DNA of 64,000 nt. It comes from Selenomonas ruminantium subsp. ruminantium ATCC 12561 (GTDB lineage: Bacteria > Bacillota > Negativicutes > Selenomonadales > Selenomonadaceae). Below, in pieces: positions 41,434-50,362 of this stretch. The translations under genes and the position numbers were made by a program. Under the pieces are notes generated by a model, which worked only from the letters and a program-made list of their open reading frames with translations, ran no database searches and was not told the origin of the DNA. Location of the stretch: positions 7,528 through 71,527 of the forward strand of contig NZ_AUJE01000010.1 of the NCBI RefSeq assembly GCF_000424065.1, given 5' to 3'. Numbering within the stretch: position 1 is the first letter of the stretch; the number at the start of each line of letters is the position of its first letter.

Positions 41434-41661
41434 ATGGCAAATGTAATACAGAATCGACGGCTAGAGATGTATCTGGAAGCTGAGAGAGCTGTTCTATCCG
41501 GTCAGTCCTATACGATTGGCAATCGCACGCTGACCCGTGCCAGTCTCGCTGAAATCCGTAAAGCGATAGATGCGTTGATTGATGGCGGCGCTACTATTGA
41601 TGGTGTGGAAGTAAGTAATACCGGCAGAAGTAAGCGAGTGTTGTTTATAGATGGGAAGTGA
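41434..41661 (+). CDS. Head-tail joining gpW-like protein
   Basis: Protein of 75 residues with AVLSGQSYTIGNRTLTRASL, as in the gpW/DUF6148-type proteins located between terminase and portal. It would plug the portal after packaging. The stop overlaps the portal start. Confidence 0.75.
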   Translation: MANVIQNRRLEMYLEAERAVLSGQSYTIGNRTLTRASLAEIRKAIDALIDGGATIDGVEVSNTGRSKRVLFIDGK

Positions 41662-43283
41662 GATGGTTGGCACGACGACGAAAAAAAATAACCGCAAAAC
41701 AGAAAATGCGCATCCGTAATAGCGGATATTCCGAAGGCGGTGCGTCCCAGACAAGCAATATATTGAAAGCCTGGAATCCCATGAAGTTATCCAGTAAAAG
41801 TGATATTGATTGGAACCTGAAAACTTTGCGGAACCGGGCGGCCGATGAGGCCATCAATACGCCAATAGGCGCAGCGGCCATCTATTCAAGTGCTACGCAT
41901 GCCGTGGGAACAGGGTTGACGTTGTTCCCACGGCCGAATGCTAAACTGCTGGGGCTGTCTCCCGAGAAGGCGAAGGAGTGGACCCGCAAAGCGCGGGCGG
42001 AATTCCAATTATGGGCGGGGTCGAAGGATTGCGACATATATCGCCGCAACAACTTTTACGACCTTCAGCATATCGCGTATCTGTCCTATCTGACAGATGG
42101 CGATGCCTTCGCGTTATTTCGCCGTAAGATGCCTACGCAGATGGCACCGTATTCTTTGCGGCTGCAGTTATTAGAGGCGAATCGGGTGAGTAACCCGCTT
42201 GACTCGGGGCTGACGAATTACACCAGCGTCGAAATGAATGCGCCAACGCCGGGCCATCGAATTATATCCGGCGTTGAAGTTGACGCAGATGGTACCATAG
42301 ACGGCTACTGGGTGTCAAATAAGGTGCCGTATGATTACAACGATATCGACGGTGTAACGCAGTGGATTAAGGTCAAAGCGTCCGGTGAGATTACAGGGAT
42401 GCCTAACATTCTGCAGATTTGCCATGACACCCGCGCCGATCAATATCGCGGCGTACCTTACCTTGCGCCGGTAATTGAGACACTGAAACAAACTTCACGC
42501 TATACAACGGCAGAACTGGCTAGCGCTATCGTGAAGTCATTCTTTTCGTTGTTCTTTACCGAGACGCCCTCTGGCAGTACGTTGAATGATGTGCTGGGAA
42601 ATTCGTTTGAGAATGCCCCCGGCGCTCCTGTGGTGGATGTTGGCGATTATGCGCTGGGTCCCGGCACATTGAATGCCTTGCCTAGTGGTGTGGACGTGAA
42701 AAGTGTGGATGCCAGCAACGCGCAGTCAACCTTTGGGATTTTCATGGAGGCCCTGCTGAAACAGGTGGGCGCGGCATTAGGTCAGCCCTATGAAGTGTTG
42801 ATGAAATCGTTCACCAGTTCCTACAGTGCATCGCGGGCGGCCCTGCTGCAGGCTTGGGATGAGTACAAGCAACGGCGGATATGGTTCGCCCGAGATTTCT
42901 GCCAGCCGGTATACGAAGTATGGCTCGCGGAAGCAGTAGCGCTGGGGCGAATTGACGCTCCCGGATTCTTTGATGACCCTGTTATCCGAAAAGCATGGTG
43001 CAATGCGGAATGGTTCGGCCCGACCATGAGTATCCTTGACCCGGTGAAGGATGTAAAAGGTTCCCATTTGAGAGTACAGTATGGGTTGTCTACTCGTGAA
43101 CGTGAGGCGGCCGAAATGACCGGCTCCGATTATGAGGAGAACATAGAACAGTTAGCTTACGAGCAGTCGCTTATGTCTGCCGCGGGGATAACTGATAATG
43201 GCGCCGCGTCAGCGATACCTACGGAAGGAGGTGATAATGATGAAGAAGTTCTGGCAAATAAAGAACGAGGCCGAAGCGGATAA
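41658..43283 (+). CDS. Portal protein (lambda family)
   Basis: Protein of 541 residues, lambda gpB type: RNRAADEAINTPIGAAAIYS near the start and ADQYRGVPYLAPVIETLKQ in the crown. Twelve copies form the DNA gate of the head. It begins with GTG at 41658 overlapping the previous stop; a TTG at 41667 is an alternative. The C-terminus overlaps the protease start. Confidence 0.92.
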   Translation: MRWLARRRKKITAKQKMRIRNSGYSEGGASQTSNILKAWNPMKLSSKSDIDWNLKTLRNRAADEAINTPIGAAAIYSSATHAVGTGLTLFPRPNAKLLGLSPEKAKEWTRKARAEFQLWAGSKDCDIYRRNNFYDLQHIAYLSYLTDGDAFALFRRKMPTQMAPYSLRLQLLEANRVSNPLDSGLTNYTSVEMNAPTPGHRIISGVEVDADGTIDGYWVSNKVPYDYNDIDGVTQWIKVKASGEITGMPNILQICHDTRADQYRGVPYLAPVIETLKQTSRYTTAELASAIVKSFFSLFFTETPSGSTLNDVLGNSFENAPGAPVVDVGDYALGPGTLNALPSGVDVKSVDASNAQSTFGIFMEALLKQVGAALGQPYEVLMKSFTSSYSASRAALLQAWDEYKQRRIWFARDFCQPVYEVWLAEAVALGRIDAPGFFDDPVIRKAWCNAEWFGPTMSILDPVKDVKGSHLRVQYGLSTREREAAEMTGSDYEENIEQLAYEQSLMSAAGITDNGAASAIPTEGGDNDEEVLANKERGRSG

Positions 43284-44028
43284 TGCAGAAATGTTTATCT
43301 ATGGGGAAATCGCGGATACGACTTGGTGGGGCGATGAAGTCACTCCCAAGCAGTTCGCCGATGACCTGAAAGCCTTGAATGGTAAGGACCTTACTGTACG
43401 AGTTAATAGCCCGGGCGGGGATGTATTCGCCGCGCAAGCTATCTATAATCAGTTAAAGTCTTACGCTGGACATGTCACGATGCGTATTGATGGCCTGGCG
43501 GCCAGTGCTGCCACCATTATCACTTGTGCAGGTGATACGGTCATAATGCCTGACAATGCCCTTTTTATGATTCACAATCCAAAAGGGGCGATGTGTGGTT
43601 ACTACGGTGCCAAAGACCTAAGCGATTATGCGAAACAGCTCGACACGGTACGACAGACTATCGTCAACGTCTATAAAAAGCGTTGCGCGAATCTGTCCGA
43701 CACGCAAATCAAGCATAAGATGGACGATGAAACGTGGATGACGGCTCAGGAAGCCCTCGATTATGGTTTTGTTGACCAGCTTGATTCGGATACCGAAATC
43801 GTAAACAGCCTGAAAGATGGCATGCTGATTATGAACTCAGTATCCTGCGATTTGTCCCGATTCAAACGGGGGAAAGAAGTAGCGGCAATTATGAACAGAA
43901 TTTCTGGTCATAAGGGCAAAAAAAGCCCTCAAAGTGCCGAAAATGGTAACCTAAAATCCCGGAGATTTTTTACCCTACGCCAAGAACTCAATAATACCAA
44001 GGCTTCACGGCGTTTTTCTGTAGGGTAA
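43237..44028 (+). CDS. Head maturation protease, ClpP-like, truncated by an insertion
   Basis: The ClpP-type serine protease domain (about 1-200) is intact. It has NSPGGDV, the nucleophilic Ser in GLAASAATII, His in MIHNP, and the C-terminal TAQEALDYGFVDQL. After residue 237 (SAENG) the natural gene continued into a scaffold domain, but a 185-bp element at 43949-44133 interrupts it and adds 27 foreign residues before a stop. AAGGAGG lies before two adjacent ATGs (43237 and 43240). In lambda the protease and scaffold are made from one nested gene in the same way. Confidence 0.9.
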   Translation: MMKKFWQIKNEAEADNAEMFIYGEIADTTWWGDEVTPKQFADDLKALNGKDLTVRVNSPGGDVFAAQAIYNQLKSYAGHVTMRIDGLAASAATIITCAGDTVIMPDNALFMIHNPKGAMCGYYGAKDLSDYAKQLDTVRQTIVNVYKKRCANLSDTQIKHKMDDETWMTAQEALDYGFVDQLDSDTEIVNSLKDGMLIMNSVSCDLSRFKRGKEVAAIMNRISGHKGKKSPQSAENGNLKSRRFFTLRQELNNTKASRRFSVG

Positions 44029-44133
44029 TAAAACTTAACCTACAAAGCCCTAAAATCGTACTTGAAATACTGTAACCCCTTATAAATACTAGGTTTAAGA
44101 ATTGTAGGTTAAATTTTGAGCGGGATTTTAGGT
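43949..44133. mobile_element. 185-bp MITE-like element
   Basis: Perfect 13-bp terminal inverted repeats ACCTAAAATCCCG (43949-43961) and CGGGATTTTAGGT (44121-44133), with a GGTA duplication on each side (43945-43948 and 44134-44137). Inside are further inverted repeats such as ACCCTAC/GTAGGGT and TTAACCTACAA/TTGTAGGTTAA, so the whole folds on itself. There is no transposase. Ends and target duplication are directly visible; the helper transposase family is unknown. Confidence 0.85.
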
Positions 44134-44157
44134 GGTAAAGAAAGTGAGGAAAATCCT

Positions 44158-44595
44158 ATGGAAAATAAGGATTTGCTTGAAAAAATCAAGAACCTCCTTG
44201 GCATGGAATCTGAACAGGCACCGGCAGAGCCGCAGGCTCTCGGTGGTGTGCAGGATGAAGCCAAGGACCCTGTTGTGGCAGAACGTGAACGCCTGCTGGC
44301 GCTTGACGCTCTCGATGACCACAAAAATGGCGTTGTCACGAAGATGGTAAACGCCGCAAAAACAAATGGCTCTACTGTTGAACAGGTTAAGCCGTTTATC
44401 GATGCTCTTCGCGAGGATGGAGCACAGCAGGATGAACAGACCAAAGTTCTGGATGCTATTAAAAATCTGATTAAAGATGAAATGGAATCCGGTGCGCAGC
44501 AGGTCAGCCCGTCCGCCCCAAAGGCTACGTCCGCCGATAAAAAGCAGGCCGCCATCGATGAAGTTGTTAATCTGGCGAATCAGAAAAGAGGTTGA
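44158..44595 (+). CDS. Scaffold domain of the head protease gene (Nu3-like)
   Basis: Helical, acidic protein of 145 residues (LLEKIKNLLGMESEQ, then ERERLLALDALDDHKNGVV) like the C-terminal scaffold part of ClpP-type head proteases. The frame stays open back through 44116 and is the same frame as the protease. A GTGAGGA lies 7 bases before the ATG at 44158, so the scaffold can be made alone, as lambda Nu3 is. The insertion upstream therefore removes only the fused form. Confidence 0.78.
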   Translation: MENKDLLEKIKNLLGMESEQAPAEPQALGGVQDEAKDPVVAERERLLALDALDDHKNGVVTKMVNAAKTNGSTVEQVKPFIDALREDGAQQDEQTKVLDAIKNLIKDEMESGAQQVSPSAPKATSADKKQAAIDEVVNLANQKRG

Positions 44596-44600
44596 GAAAT

Positions 44601-44966
44601 ATGGCAGGTATGGAAACAATGGCCGGCGTAACCTTTGATGGTCTTTTCGCGGGCCCCGAAAAAGAAGTATTCACGAAGAATGTAACCGTTAAATCCGGCG
44701 AGAACGTAAAGCGCGGCGCTCTGTTGAGCTTTGACGCTAATGGCAAAGTTATTGCTACTCCGGCTGCTTCCGGTGATGACCCGGCTGGCGTTGCAGTATT
44801 TGTAGCTGCCGAAGATATTAACGCAGCTACGGCCGATAAGGTTGGTACCGTATTTACTTCTGGTTACTTTAACCGTGAGGCCCTTATCGCTGTTACTGGC
44901 GATACGGTTGGTGCGCATGAAGAAGAACTGCGTTCCGTTGGCATTTATCTTTCTTCCGAAAAGTAA
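44601..44966 (+). CDS. Head decoration protein (gpD-like)
   Basis: Protein of 121 residues of the lambda gpD type (KNVTVKSGENVKRGALLSF, then PAGVAVFVAAEDI). Trimers stabilise the expanded head. AGAGG supports the ATG at 44601. It lies between scaffold and major capsid as in lambda. Confidence 0.87.
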   Translation: MAGMETMAGVTFDGLFAGPEKEVFTKNVTVKSGENVKRGALLSFDANGKVIATPAASGDDPAGVAVFVAAEDINAATADKVGTVFTSGYFNREALIAVTGDTVGAHEEELRSVGIYLSSEK

Positions 44967-44984
44967 GCAAAGGAGGCTACACTA

Positions 44985-46040
44985 ATGGCTATTGAACTTA
45001 AAGATACTGTATCCTTGATGCAGGCAATGGAGCGAATCAAAGCTCCTGCTACGACGCTTGTTGATACGTTTTTCCCGAATATCCCGACTCCGGCTGTGAC
45101 CAGTAAGATTATGGTCGAATACCGCAAAGGTAATCGCCGTCTGGCCCCGTTTGTTGTTGAAGGCGCTAAGGGCCTTAACGTTTCCCGCGAAGGTTCCAAC
45201 GTGAACATTTACGAGCCGCCCATGGTTGCTCCCCGTCGCACGGTATCCCCGGAAGACATCGAACAGCGTGGCTTTGGTGAAAGCATCTATTCCGCAAAGA
45301 CTGCCGCCCAGCGTGCTACTGAAATTCAGGCTCGTGACCTTGCAGAACTGCAGGCCATGATTCTGAATCGTAAAAATCAGATGGCTGCAGAAGTGCTGAA
45401 AACCGGCGCTTACACCATTAACGGCTATGCTGATGACGGGGTAACCGCTAAGGTAGCTACCATCTCATTCGGTACTGTTCAGATCATTACCCCGACGACC
45501 GAATGGGATCAGGCAGGTGCTACCATCTATGCCGATATTAAGAATGCATCCGAAATGGTGCAGGAAAATGCGGGCATGGTTCCGACAGTTGCCTTGGTTG
45601 GTAAGAACATCGGCGCGTATTTGCTTGGTAACACGGAAATCATGAAGTGGTTGTCTGTTCCGAACAATAACAATCTGGCTCTGATGAGCATTCAGCCGCG
45701 CATCACTTCTCCCCAGGTTATGCGTATCGGTTTCATCGCAAGCCTCAATCTGGAAGTGTTCGCCTATATGGAAACTTATCTGGATGACAGCGGCAACGTG
45801 GTTCCGTTCCTGGGCGATAATGATGTTATCGTCGGTGTACCGGGTCGTGGCCGTCAGCTCCATGGTGCCGTAAACCTTATCAACGATGAGGAAACCGGCT
45901 TTGAAACCTACTCCGGTTTGTATGTTCCGAAATACGCCGCATCCAAAAACTCTAACACGATGAGCCTCACGGTATACAGCCGTTTTCTGCTGGCTCCTGA
46001 GTTCATGGATGACTGGGTATACATCAAAGCGAAAGCGTGA
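44985..46040 (+). CDS. Major capsid protein (gpE-like)
   Basis: Protein of 351 residues, lambda gpE family, HK97 fold: TTLVDTFFPNIPTPAVTSKI at the start and VPYLG-like FLGDNDVIVGVPG in the spine. Codon use is stronger and more regular than in the neighbours, as is common for abundant capsid proteins. Confidence 0.92.
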   Translation: MAIELKDTVSLMQAMERIKAPATTLVDTFFPNIPTPAVTSKIMVEYRKGNRRLAPFVVEGAKGLNVSREGSNVNIYEPPMVAPRRTVSPEDIEQRGFGESIYSAKTAAQRATEIQARDLAELQAMILNRKNQMAAEVLKTGAYTINGYADDGVTAKVATISFGTVQIITPTTEWDQAGATIYADIKNASEMVQENAGMVPTVALVGKNIGAYLLGNTEIMKWLSVPNNNNLALMSIQPRITSPQVMRIGFIASLNLEVFAYMETYLDDSGNVVPFLGDNDVIVGVPGRGRQLHGAVNLINDEETGFETYSGLYVPKYAASKNSNTMSLTVYSRFLLAPEFMDDWVYIKAKA

Positions 46041-46291
46041 CCCGTATGAATGTAAGGATTATTCGCGGCTATGTATCGCATAAGACGAATCTTTACTCTG
46101 TAGGTGATGTAATCGACCTTCAGGAGCAGGATGCAAAGCGTCTCATTGTTGAAGGTGTCGTTGAAGCAGTGGAAGAAAAAGTTGTCGAAGCTGCTGCTCC
46201 AAAACAGGAGCAGGTCAATACGGCAATAGAAGATGCTGTTCTTCCTGTTGCTGACCCTGTTGCCAGCGTTAAGAAAGGCAAGAAAAAATGA
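46037..46291 (+). CDS. Small head protein of unknown role
   Basis: Protein of 84 residues, beta-like start (VRIIRGYVSHKTNLYSVGDVI) and a Glu/Ala-rich then Lys-rich tail. GTG at 46037 overlaps the capsid stop; an ATG at 46046 is possible. Position suggests a head completion or accessory role. Confidence 0.55.
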   Translation: MTRMNVRIIRGYVSHKTNLYSVGDVIDLQEQDAKRLIVEGVVEAVEEKVVEAAAPKQEQVNTAIEDAVLPVADPVASVKKGKKK

Positions 46292-46620
46292 GCACATTCA
46301 AGGAGCTTGCGGAAGGGGATGACCTGGATATTTTCATCAATGCAGAGGAGTTTTCTTCCGCACATGAAATCAATGGCATTATGGTAAATGCTGTATTTCA
46401 AGGACTGACCACTAAGGAGCTTCTGCTAAATCCCAGAAATACGCCGGAGTTTGACAGCATGCATGGCCACACAGTTATCCTGCATATCAAAACAAAGGAT
46501 ATGCCTGTACAGGTCGTGCATGGCAATGTCATTCAGGTGGACGGAGAGATGTACCGCGTGGCTGATGTGGTGGAGGACATGGGCATTACAACACTCACGC
46601 TGGAGGTGGATGCACTATGA
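46288..46620 (+). CDS. Head-tail connector protein
   Basis: Protein of 110 residues, beta-rich, in the place of lambda FII or P2 head completion genes. Overlaps both neighbours by 4 bp. Identity rests mainly on position. Confidence 0.55.
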   Translation: MSTFKELAEGDDLDIFINAEEFSSAHEINGIMVNAVFQGLTTKELLLNPRNTPEFDSMHGHTVILHIKTKDMPVQVVHGNVIQVDGEMYRVADVVEDMGITTLTLEVDAL

Positions 46621-47153
46621 GTCTTGAGGTGGATTTGAAGGATATCGAAAAGGCAAAACGATTGCTGGGACTTTGTCCTTTGCAGTTAGAACTGGCGCAG
46701 GCTGCCGCAATGAATCGAGCAATCCTCGGAGGAAGGACCGCACTGTCCAAAGGAATCCGTGAGCAGTATATCATCCCTGCCTCAACGGTTAAGGGGAAGA
46801 TGACGATGAAGAAGGCGAGAGGTGGATTGCTTCAAGCATCTCTTACTGTGAAAGGTTCACCGATTGACCTGATGAAATTCCGAACAAGAATTTCCAAACA
46901 TGGTGTCTTTGCCCAGGTAAAACGGGGAGGCGGCGGGAGCCTGCCACATTCCTTCTTTGTTGGAACAGGTCGTGCAGGCATCTATCATCGAGCGTCAGAA
47001 TCAAGGCTGCCGATTCAGAGGGAATTTGGTCCATCTGTCCCGCAGATGGCAGGAGAGAGGCATGTGTCCGAATCCGTATCCGACCGTATGAAGGAGGTCA
47101 TGGAGACAAGGCTTTCTCATGAGATTTCTGTAAGATTGGAGCGATTGATATGA
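46617..47153 (+). CDS. Minor tail protein Z-like
   Basis: Protein of 178 residues resembling the gpZ tail completion family: a basic middle (YIIPASTVKGKMTMKKARGG) and a glycine stretch (KRGGGGSLPHSFFVG). Acts at the head-tail joint. Confidence 0.68.
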   Translation: MSLEVDLKDIEKAKRLLGLCPLQLELAQAAAMNRAILGGRTALSKGIREQYIIPASTVKGKMTMKKARGGLLQASLTVKGSPIDLMKFRTRISKHGVFAQVKRGGGGSLPHSFFVGTGRAGIYHRASESRLPIQREFGPSVPQMAGERHVSESVSDRMKEVMETRLSHEISVRLERLI

Positions 47154-47644
47154 CACCAATTGCTTGTGCAAAGGCATTGTCTGAATTTCTTCAGGAGAAG
47201 TTTGATTCCAGTGATTTCACGCCAACGGATGAAAAGACTGCTGGCAATGGTATTACCATCCGTGATGGATTCCTGCCGAAGAAATTAACCGCTCAGGAAA
47301 AAGCCAAACAAGACCCATGTATCGTCATCCGTCCTGTGGAGATTACCGACACGCATGAGGATTCACAGGTAAAGTTGCAGCTTTTGGCAGTCACTTATAA
47401 CAGCGACATGGAAAATGGTCATTTGGAGCTTTATCACATTATGGAATATGTTCGGCAAGTGTTGGAGCAGAATCCAATCATTGCCGAATTATTTATGCTG
47501 CAGATGCCGGTCAAGACCATTATTCCCGAAGACCAGCCTTGGCCGGAATGGTGGGCTTATATGGAGCTTACCTATACGGTCGGACTGCCTGGAATGAGCA
47601 TCAACCGTGCGCTGATTAACGATGTATATTACAAAACGAGGTGA
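47150..47644 (+). CDS. Tail terminator-like protein
   Basis: Protein of 164 residues of mixed alpha/beta type, in the slot of tail terminator genes before the sheath. The pattern PCIVIRPVEITDTHED, then YNSDMENGHLELYHIMEYV, fits such proteins, but recognition is mainly by position. Confidence 0.55.
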   Translation: MTPIACAKALSEFLQEKFDSSDFTPTDEKTAGNGITIRDGFLPKKLTAQEKAKQDPCIVIRPVEITDTHEDSQVKLQLLAVTYNSDMENGHLELYHIMEYVRQVLEQNPIIAELFMLQMPVKTIIPEDQPWPEWWAYMELTYTVGLPGMSINRALINDVYYKTR

Positions 47645-47650
47645 ATGAAA

Positions 47651-47902
47651 ATGGCGAAACGAACGAATACTGTGACCCAGTCGATGTATATCGGGCCGAA
47701 TGTCCGCAAGCATGGATTGGTTCAGTATCGTGTCTATCGTGGGGATATCAGCTCTGTTTTCGGAGAGCTTTCCAAGACGTATCCCTTAATCCGTCAGCTG
47801 GTTGTCCCGTTGTCGGATATTGCCACGGCAAAGGCGAAGATGGAAACGCCGGGCACGCCGCAGTATCTGGCGTGTCAGCAGATTTTAGGAGGTGAAGCAT
47901 AA
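47651..47902 (+). CDS. Small tail protein
   Basis: Protein of 83 residues (MYIGPNVRKHGLVQYRVYRG) immediately before the sheath gene, sharing its last base with the sheath start. Unknown role, probably in tail assembly. An ATG at 47645 is an alternative start. Confidence 0.55.
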   Translation: MAKRTNTVTQSMYIGPNVRKHGLVQYRVYRGDISSVFGELSKTYPLIRQLVVPLSDIATAKAKMETPGTPQYLACQQILGGEA

Positions 47903-49347
47903 TGGCATATAAACATGGTATTTACGGCAGTGAGGTTCCAACATCGCTCATTCCGATGACACAGGTCAATGCAGGACTTCCTGTAGTTGTAGGTACGGCA
48001 CCGGTTCATTTGGCTGAATCTGCTGCCAAACCGAATACTCCGGTACTTTGCTATAAGTACGATGAGGCTGTAGAAGCCTTTGGCTATTCGGAGGAATGGG
48101 GAAAGTACACGCTCTGTGAATTTATGAAGTCCCATTTCTCGCTCTTCAATGTGGCTCCGGTCGTATTCATCAACGTTCTCGACCCGTCAATCCATAAAGA
48201 GACGGTAACGGATGCTACGGTTACGATGACGGATAAGATCGGTAAGGTAAATGCACCCGTTATTCTGAGCACATTACAGGTCAAGGCAACGGCAGACGGT
48301 GATGCGAAGACGCTGAACGTAGATTATACAGCAGGCTATGATTCAGATGGTGAGCTTGTCATCACGGCACTGGATGGCGGCAGCCTGGAAAGTGCAACGA
48401 GCATCCATGTCACGTATGATGCCGTAGATGCATCAAAGGTAGAGTCCTCCGATATTGTAGGTGGTGTTGATACCTCTACGGGAGCTTACATGGGGCTTGA
48501 GTGTGTAGCTCAGGTCTATCCGAAGTTCGGCCTTATTCCGGGGCTTATCCTTGCACCCGGCTGGTCCCATAACAGTGAAGTCGCCGCGGTCATGGTGGCG
48601 AAGTCCACGAAAATCAATGCCCGTTTTGAAGCAGTGGCACTCGCGGATATTTCTGCTACGGAAGTTACGAAATATACCGACGCCCCTGCATGGAAGAATC
48701 AGAATAATTTCGTAGATCTGCAGCTGGTTGCCTGCTGGCCCAAGGTGTCCCTCAGTGGCAGGAAATACCATCTGTCCACTCAGCTGGCAGGTGTCATCGG
48801 TGTAACGGATGGAAATAACAACGACATTCCATTCAAGTCCCCGTCCAATGAGTCGCTGAAATGTGATTCTACGGTGTTGGATGACGGCACGGAAATTGTG
48901 CTGGATGTCGAGACGGGAGCGTATCTCAATGGTCAGGGGATTGTCACGGCCATCAATGAAGGTGGATGGGTAGCATGGGGCAATCGCACGAGCTGTTACC
49001 CGGGCAATACGGATGTGAAAGATGCATTTATCGCTCTTCGTCGTATGTTCTGCTGGGTAAACAATACGCTGATTACGACCTTTTGGTCGAAAATCGATGA
49101 GCCGACGAACAAGCGCCTGATTGCTACTATCGTGGATTCGGCCAATATCTGGCTGAACGGCTTGGTGGCACGAGGTTACCTGCTTGGTGGGCGTGTGGAA
49201 TTCCGTGAGGATGAGAATACCGTCACGGAGCTGATGGATGGCATCATCCGTTTTCATGTTTACTATACGCCGCCGTCTCCTGCACGCGATATCGAATTTG
49301 TACAGGAATACGATACGAACTATGTGAAGACACTGTTTGAGGAATGA
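47902..49347 (+). CDS. Contractile tail sheath protein
   Basis: Protein of 481 residues of the P2 gpFI/Mu sheath type (GLPVVVGTAPVHLAESA at the start; VDSANIWLNGLVARGYLLGG and RDIEFVQEYDTNYV at the end). It forms the outer tube that contracts at injection. Its presence marks the particle as a myovirus. Confidence 0.92.
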   Translation: MAYKHGIYGSEVPTSLIPMTQVNAGLPVVVGTAPVHLAESAAKPNTPVLCYKYDEAVEAFGYSEEWGKYTLCEFMKSHFSLFNVAPVVFINVLDPSIHKETVTDATVTMTDKIGKVNAPVILSTLQVKATADGDAKTLNVDYTAGYDSDGELVITALDGGSLESATSIHVTYDAVDASKVESSDIVGGVDTSTGAYMGLECVAQVYPKFGLIPGLILAPGWSHNSEVAAVMVAKSTKINARFEAVALADISATEVTKYTDAPAWKNQNNFVDLQLVACWPKVSLSGRKYHLSTQLAGVIGVTDGNNNDIPFKSPSNESLKCDSTVLDDGTEIVLDVETGAYLNGQGIVTAINEGGWVAWGNRTSCYPGNTDVKDAFIALRRMFCWVNNTLITTFWSKIDEPTNKRLIATIVDSANIWLNGLVARGYLLGGRVEFREDENTVTELMDGIIRFHVYYTPPSPARDIEFVQEYDTNYVKTLFEE

Positions 49348-49362
49348 AGGGAGGGATAAGCT

Positions 49363-49887
49363 ATGCCATATAATGCAGTACGAGATAAACTGACCGACTA
49401 TACCGTGTTCAAGGACGGCGACCAGCTTCTTGGTACAGCAGATATTACACTGCCGAATATTGAGTATCTGTCGGATACCATCAAAGGACCAGGAATTGCC
49501 GGTGAGGTAGATATGCCGACCATGGGTATGACAAGTTCCATGGGACTGGAAATCAACTGGAGAACCATCAACGCTGACCTGACGGAGCTTTCTGCGCCAA
49601 AGGCGCATGACCTTGAGATGCGCGGCGCTCAGGCACATTATGACAGTGCTACGGGCCGCATTCATCAGATTCCTGTCATTATCAAGGTTCGCGCACTTCC
49701 GAAGACCATGGAACTTGGTAAATTCGAGACCAGTTCCACCACCGAGTCCAAGAACTCGATGGAATGTGTATACATCAAGGTATCGTATGACGGAAAGACC
49801 AAGATTGAGATTGACAAGCTTGCCCGTGTATTCTATGTCAATGGCACGGATTACATGGCTGAGATTCGTCAGGCTCTTGGCTTGTAA
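49363..49887 (+). CDS. Tail tube protein (FII-like)
   Basis: Protein of 174 residues, P2 gpFII family (LPNIEYLSDTIKGPGIAGEV, then RTINADLTELSAPKAHDLEM). Hexameric rings stack inside the sheath. Placed straight after the sheath as in P2. Confidence 0.92.
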   Translation: MPYNAVRDKLTDYTVFKDGDQLLGTADITLPNIEYLSDTIKGPGIAGEVDMPTMGMTSSMGLEINWRTINADLTELSAPKAHDLEMRGAQAHYDSATGRIHQIPVIIKVRALPKTMELGKFETSSTTESKNSMECVYIKVSYDGKTKIEIDKLARVFYVNGTDYMAEIRQALGL

Positions 49888-49898
49888 TGGAGGATGTA

Positions 49899-50186
49899 AT
49901 GAAACTGAAGCTGAAAAAGCCCATCACGGTAGATGGGCAGGAATATCAGGAACTGGATTTTGATTTCGATGGGCTTACTGGTGCTGACCTACTGAAGGCC
50001 AGAGCTGGCCTGTCTGATAATGCTGCTTATATGGATAACCTCCTGCCGGCGCTTTCTATGGACTTCCAGGCGAATGTCTCGGCGGAGGCTGCTAAGGTGA
50101 GCATCAATGTCATCAAGGCCTTGCCTGCGAAAGACTTCATGAAAATCACGAAGGCGGCGCAGGATTTTTTATCCGACAAGGGCTGA
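49899..50186 (+). CDS. Tail assembly chaperone, short form (gpE-like)
   Basis: Protein of 95 residues in the P2 gpE position between tube and tape measure. GGAGG at 49889-49893 supports the ATG at 49899. Close to the end, codons TTT TTA at 50166-50171 form part of a T-TTT-TTA slippery site. A -1 slip gives a longer product (see 50165-50344). Confidence 0.82.
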   Translation: MKLKLKKPITVDGQEYQELDFDFDGLTGADLLKARAGLSDNAAYMDNLLPALSMDFQANVSAEAAKVSINVIKALPAKDFMKITKAAQDFLSDKG

Positions 50187-50344
50187 ATGTGGAGGATATC
50201 AGCAGGACTCTGCGGCAGACGGCTATCGGATTATCGCGGGCGACCTATACGCCGATATCATATTGGATGGCCATGCCTGTACGGGAACTATTCCCATGGG
50301 TAGAGACTGTCCTTGAAATACAAAACTCCAGCCAGAAATTCTGA
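50165..50344 (+). other. -1 frameshift extension of the tail chaperone (E' part)
   Basis: The heptamer T TTT TTA at 50165-50171 is an ideal -1 slip site and is in the right phase. The -1 frame is open for 58 codons to a TGA at 50342 and reads like the second half of P2-type tail chaperones (SRTLRQTAIGLSRATYTPIS, then MAMPVRELFPWVE). No start codon with a ribosome site precedes it, so it is made only by frameshifting. Confidence 0.82.
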
Positions 50345-50362
50345 CTGGAGTCTTGTATTTTT
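50317..50362. terminator. Terminator inside the late operon
   Basis: AATACAA...ACTCCAG pairs with CTGGAGT...TTGTATT and ends in TTTTT. It overlaps the end of the E' frame. It can serve the minus-strand moron at 50361-50636, and would also act on late transcripts unless antitermination operates. Confidence 0.75.

Noticed and set aside
43945-44136. Translational bypass between GGT codons, as in T4 gene 60
   Set aside because: The GGT-GGT pair is explained by the GGTA target duplication, and perfect terminal inverted repeats make an inserted element far more likely; 189 bases is also very long for bypassing.
48433-49665. A 410-codon open frame antisense to the sheath and tube genes
   Set aside because: Shadow of two clear structural genes; no motif and no start signal.
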